Part shown: positions 8,155 to 10,776 of the stretch, piece after piece
How positions within the stretch are numbered: position 1 is the stretch's first letter
Layout: every line of letters starts with the position of its first letter
Source: Collinsella sp.
GTDB lineage: Bacteria; Actinomycetota; Coriobacteriia; Coriobacteriales; Coriobacteriaceae
Length of the DNA: 10,776 nucleotides
Reading direction: 5' to 3'
Assembly (NCBI GenBank): GCA_018376905.1
Contig: JAHAAK010000056.1
Span: 1 to 10,776 of the forward strand
Made by a program: the position numbers and the translations under genes
The notes under the pieces: generated by a model
The model's input: only the letters and a program-made list of their open reading frames with translations
Told to the model about the DNA's origin: nothing
Databases searched by the model: none

Positions 8155-8160
8155 TACAAT
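8155..8160 (+). promoter_or_regulatory. Putative -10 box (TACAAT) for the PHP gene
   Basis: GCGTACAAT ends at 8160, 37 bases before the start codon at 8198. TTACGA (8132-8137) lies 17 bases upstream and matches TTGACA at only three positions. Confidence 0.42.
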
Positions 8161-8197
8161 GAATATAAGCGACGGCCGTGCCAGATAAGGAGACCTG

Positions 8198-9019
8198 ATG
8201 CCCTACCTGCTTTCTTGTGACATTCATACCCATACGATGTTCTCTGCGCATGCATATTCGACCATTGAGGAGAATGTGTACTGGGCGGCAGAGCGTGGTC
8301 TGCAGGTGCTCGGATCTGCCGACCATTTGAGCTCTATGGTTACGGCTTGCCCCAATGACCTGCGCAGTTACCAGTTCTTTATCAACCAGGATATCTGGCC
8401 GCGCATTTGGAGCGGCGTGCTGGTGCTGCGTGGTGCCGAGGCCGATATCGTTTCGCTGGACGGAAGCCTGTTTGGCGAGGACACTCCTGTCACGCTCGAT
8501 ATCGCCGGCGATTCGTACAGCCGTCAGCATTCACTGTTCGATTTGGTTACGCGTAATTTGGATTATTTGGTTGCAAGCGTGCATAATCCGCAGATTGCTG
8601 AGGGCGCGACGCTGGCCCAGACGACCGAGATGTATATCAATGCCCTGGAGCACCCCAAGGTGTTCATGCTGGGCCACACGGGGCGTTCGGGCGTGCCGTT
8701 CGATATCGACGAGGTGCTGTTGGCAGCTAAGGCCAAGCACAAGATTATTGAGATCAACAACCATAGTCTTGAACACGGTGTCGACACTGAGCATTGGGCC
8801 GTATGCCGCAAGATTGCCGAGCGCTGCGCCGAGCTGGGCGTGGGCATTGGCGTGTCGACCGATGCCCACATTGGCATGGCCATTGGCAAGCTCGATCACG
8901 CGCGCAAGATGCTCGACGAGATTCACTTCCCGCTGGATTTGATCGTGACGCGCGACCGCGAGACGCTGCTGCGCGAGATGGCGGCAGCCGGCGTGTGCGA
9001 TCTGCGCAATGGGATGTAG
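8198..9019 (+). CDS. PHP-domain metallophosphatase, YcdX-like (273 aa)
   Basis: The protein aligns by eye with E. coli YcdX, a trinuclear-zinc PHP hydrolase. All nine metal ligands of that family appear in order: H10 and H12 (DIHTHT), H18 (SAHAYST), H43 (ADH), E81 (GAEADI), H129 (ASVHNP), H160 (GHTGR), D222 and H224 (STDAH). Shared non-ligand blocks include FFINQDIWPR and EINNHS. The spacing between the E81 and H129 equivalents is about 20 residues longer than in YcdX, an insertion around residues 91-112. Related PHP enzymes hydrolyse phosphate esters, but the physiological substrate is not known to me. The start is well supported: AAGGAG (8187-8192) is five bases from the ATG. It follows the aminotransferase by 165 bases and probably has its own promoter; a weak hairpin terminator follows. 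Confidence 0.92.
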   Translation: MPYLLSCDIHTHTMFSAHAYSTIEENVYWAAERGLQVLGSADHLSSMVTACPNDLRSYQFFINQDIWPRIWSGVLVLRGAEADIVSLDGSLFGEDTPVTLDIAGDSYSRQHSLFDLVTRNLDYLVASVHNPQIAEGATLAQTTEMYINALEHPKVFMLGHTGRSGVPFDIDEVLLAAKAKHKIIEINNHSLEHGVDTEHWAVCRKIAERCAELGVGIGVSTDAHIGMAIGKLDHARKMLDEIHFPLDLIVTRDRETLLREMAAAGVCDLRNGM

Positions 9020-9038
9020 CGGAGTTTATAAACCAAGC

Positions 9039-9077
9039 GAAGGGGGCGGCCCAGGCGGGTCGCCCCCTTCTTGTCCC
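9039..9077. terminator. Hairpin terminator between convergent genes
   Basis: A 14-bp stem (9039-9052 with 9057-9070, one G-T wobble) closes an AGGC loop. The plus-strand tail TTGTCCC is only weakly T-rich, and the minus-strand tail is also interrupted. It lies between the convergent PHP and methyltransferase genes and probably serves both, perhaps inefficiently. Confidence 0.75.
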
Positions 9078-9096
9078 AAAAATCTACTGAGGTTGG

Positions 9097-10545
9097 TTAG
9101 CGGCGTTCGAGGACCGCTACGGTTTCGGTGTGGTCGGTGTGAGGGAACATGTCGACGGGCGTGATCTTGAGCAGGCGATAGCCTCCGTCGAGGAGCTGAT
9201 GCAGGTCGCGCTCTTGAGTCACGGGGTTGCAGCTGATATAGGTGATGCGGCGCGGCTTAAGCGCGCAGGCAGCTTCGAGGAACTCGGGGGTAGAGCCGGC
9301 GCGCGGCGGATCGATGGAAAGGACATCGACCCGCTCGTTGTTGTCGGCGGCATCTAGGATGTAGTCGGTGGCATCGTCGGCCATAAACCAAGCGCTGCGG
9401 GTGAGGCCGTTGAGCTCGGCATTACGACGTGCGTCGGCAATGCCGGCGTGGTTGCGCTCCACGCCAAGCAGCATAATACCGACGCCCTTGTTCTGGGCAT
9501 CTTTAGCTGCGCAAAGACCGATGGTACCGCTGCCACAGTAGGCATCCATGAGCACATCGCCCTGGTGCAAATCCATGCCGTCGATAGCGAGCTGATAGAG
9601 CAGCTCGGTCTGTTGCGGGTTGGTCTGATAAAACGCGGTGGGGGAGATGTCGAATTCGCAGCCGAGCAGCTGGTCGCGCATGCATTCGGCGCCATACACG
9701 ATGCGGGTTTCCTCGCCGAGGATGGCGTTGCCGGGGCGTCCGTTGATGTTTTGGGCGACGGTGACGATGCGCGGATCGAGTGCGGCGACAGCCTCAAAGA
9801 ACTCCTGCGCATGCGGCAAGTCGCGCTGAGCGGTCACGAGCGTGACCATGACCTGGTCGGTACGCCAACCGCAGCGGACGACGGCATAGCGAAGCAAACC
9901 AAGATGCTTGTCCTCATTAAAGGCGGGAATATGCAGCCGCTCAGCTTCGCGTGCGATGCCGTTGAGAATCTGACGGGCGCCCGGTGCCTCGACGGGGCAT
10001 TCGGGTACGGCAACGATCTTGTGCGTGCCGCGCTCAAAGAAACCGCAACGGACAGCGCCCTCCTTACCGGGAGCAAAGGGAGTGGCAGCCTTATGACGAA
10101 AGCCACGCGGCGCAGGATATTTACCAGGGTCGCCAAGGGTGACGCCCATACCGCGAATAGGATCGACAGCAATGCTCTCGCGCTCACAAAGCTCGGCAAA
10201 CAGCTCCTCCATAGCAGCCTGCTTAGCCGCCAACTGCTTTTTATAAGGACGATTGAGCGCCGTACACCCACCGCAAGCTTTCATGATGGAACAAGGAGAC
10301 TTGGGATCAACGGCCTTGCGCGCAGACGGAACCGGATTCTTATACGGGCGCTTGGAGCGAGTCTGAGATGCCTTATCGTCGTTCCGACGAGAGCCGGGAC
10401 GCTTGGCCTTAGCCTTGCCCTTGGCCGACTTACCCTTCGCGTCCTGAGACGACTTGGATTTCTTAGAAGATTTTTTCTCCTCTGACCCCTCAGCCGCCTC
10501 GATCAAAGCACGACGAGCCTTACGCTCCGCACGAGATTCTGCCAT
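9097..10545 (-). CDS. Iron-sulfur 23S rRNA (uracil-5-)-methyltransferase, RlmC/RlmD (RumA) family (482 aa)
   Basis: The enzyme uses SAM to make 5-methyluridine in RNA, most likely 23S rRNA (U747 or U1939 in E. coli numbering). The [4Fe-4S] ligands are visible as C85-X5-C91-X2-C94 with the fourth, C183, in AVPECP. The catalytic part shows FYQTNPQQ (305-312), SAM motif DAYCGSGTIGL (334-344), IDPPRAG (D412), nucleophile C439 in YISCNP and general base E474 in HTDHTETV. An N-terminal tail of about 80 residues is rich in Lys, Ser, Arg and Ala and looks disordered; no TRAM domain is visible, so RlmD and RlmC cannot be separated. The ATG at 10543-10545 has a weak GTGGGG site 7 bases upstream and a TACAAT hexamer 39 bases upstream. 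Because the start lies in the low-complexity tail, a later internal start cannot be excluded. Confidence 0.93.
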   Translation of the reverse strand: MAESRAERKARRALIEAAEGSEEKKSSKKSKSSQDAKGKSAKGKAKAKRPGSRRNDDKASQTRSKRPYKNPVPSARKAVDPKSPCSIMKACGGCTALNRPYKKQLAAKQAAMEELFAELCERESIAVDPIRGMGVTLGDPGKYPAPRGFRHKAATPFAPGKEGAVRCGFFERGTHKIVAVPECPVEAPGARQILNGIAREAERLHIPAFNEDKHLGLLRYAVVRCGWRTDQVMVTLVTAQRDLPHAQEFFEAVAALDPRIVTVAQNINGRPGNAILGEETRIVYGAECMRDQLLGCEFDISPTAFYQTNPQQTELLYQLAIDGMDLHQGDVLMDAYCGSGTIGLCAAKDAQNKGVGIMLLGVERNHAGIADARRNAELNGLTRSAWFMADDATDYILDAADNNERVDVLSIDPPRAGSTPEFLEAACALKPRRITYISCNPVTQERDLHQLLDGGYRLLKITPVDMFPHTDHTETVAVLERR

Positions 10546-10584
10546 GAATTAACCCCACTAATTTACAAATTGAAAGCTGAAAGC

Positions 10585-10590
10585 ATTGTA
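10585..10590 (-). promoter_or_regulatory. Putative -10 box (TACAAT) for the rRNA methyltransferase gene
   Basis: On the minus strand GGTACAAT lies 39 bases before the start codon at 10545, the same distance as for the tail-anchored protein gene. No clear -35 hexamer is at 16-18 bases. Confidence 0.42.
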
Positions 10591-10679
10591 CCGTGCCAAG
10601 CTAGCGGACGATATGCAAGCGTCCATTTCGTGTCAGTGATAAGTCCAACGATGTTTGCCCGGCGTGGGCGGGGAGCGGC

Positions 10680-10776
10680 GCGTAATTAAGTTTATCGCGA
10701 GTTCCGCACGCAAAGGAAAGCACTTAATGTGCTTTCCGTCTTGCGCAGGACTGTAGAGCAGGAAACTTAATTACGC
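10680..10776. repeat. 97-base imperfect palindromic element at the window edge
   Basis: GCGTAATTAAGTTT (10680-10693) is the exact reverse complement of AAACTTAATTACGC (10763-10776). Inside them a second hairpin forms: CGCAA and GGAAAGCAC pair with GTGCTTTCC and TTGCG around a TTAAT loop, with a small asymmetric bulge between the two stems. The structure is thus an outer 14-bp stem, a large internal loop, and inner 5-bp plus 9-bp stems. No T-tract is seen, and stops interrupt the frames I translated. The remaining 134 bases before it (10546-10679) hold only the methyltransferase promoter and short weak repeats. The outer arm reaches the last base of the window and may be longer. Confidence 0.75.

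Noticed and set aside
8053..8187. Possible 44-codon leader peptide starting at ATG 8054-8056 before the PHP gene
   Set aside because: It begins inside the TACAAT hexamer region with no ribosome binding site, and its composition is not suggestive of an attenuator peptide.
9448..10485. 345-codon plus-strand frame opposite the rRNA methyltransferase
   Set aside because: The methyltransferase on the other strand has all catalytic and iron-sulfur residues; this frame is its shadow.
10610..10680. Short GGACG/CGTCC and GCCC/GGGC repeats before the edge palindrome
   Set aside because: Stems of four or five bases are expected by chance in GC-rich DNA.

Overview
This window looks like a chromosomal housekeeping region of a moderately G+C-rich Gram-positive bacterium. 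The gene order tilS-hpt-ftsH, the protein styles and the compact AAGGAG/AAAGGG ribosome binding sites suggest the class Coriobacteriia, probably a Collinsella-like organism. That assignment rests on recalled sequence style, not on a search. No prophage, CRISPR array, integrase or transposase gene is visible.

Layout. Bases 1-30 look like the last bases of a 5S rRNA, followed by a strong terminator (67-96), so the window appears to start at the downstream end of an rRNA operon. An unrecognised tail-anchored small protein (164-631, minus) is divergent from an Hsp20 small heat-shock protein gene (909-1340, plus). Their 277-base shared upstream region contains a possible HspR-type operator. A bidirectional terminator separates hsp20 from a convergent WalJ/YycJ-like metallo-beta-lactamase-fold hydrolase (1423-2232, minus). 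That gene is divergent from the tilS-hpt-ftsH cluster (2281-6658, plus): tRNA-Ile lysidine synthase, hypoxanthine phosphoribosyltransferase and the membrane AAA+ zinc protease. The last two are almost touching (1-base gap). After the ftsH terminator comes a 60-base near-perfect palindrome (6728-6787), then a class I/II PLP aminotransferase (6848-8032) and a YcdX-like PHP-domain metallophosphatase (8198-9019). A weak bidirectional hairpin terminator separates the latter from a convergent iron-sulfur RlmC/RlmD-type rRNA uracil-5-methyltransferase (9097-10545, minus). The last 231 bases are non-coding and finish in a second large inverted repeat (10680-10776) that reaches the window edge.

Functionally the region combines translation quality (TilS, the rRNA methyltransferase, the rRNA operon end), purine salvage (Hpt) and proteostasis (Hsp20, FtsH). 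I do not see a multi-gene novel system. The parts most worth a second look are the two palindromic elements, the orphan tail-anchored protein, the hsp20 control region and hairpins in the leaders of hpt and the PHP gene. A TACAAT hexamer lies 24-39 bases before five start codons and is a good candidate for the housekeeping -10 box.
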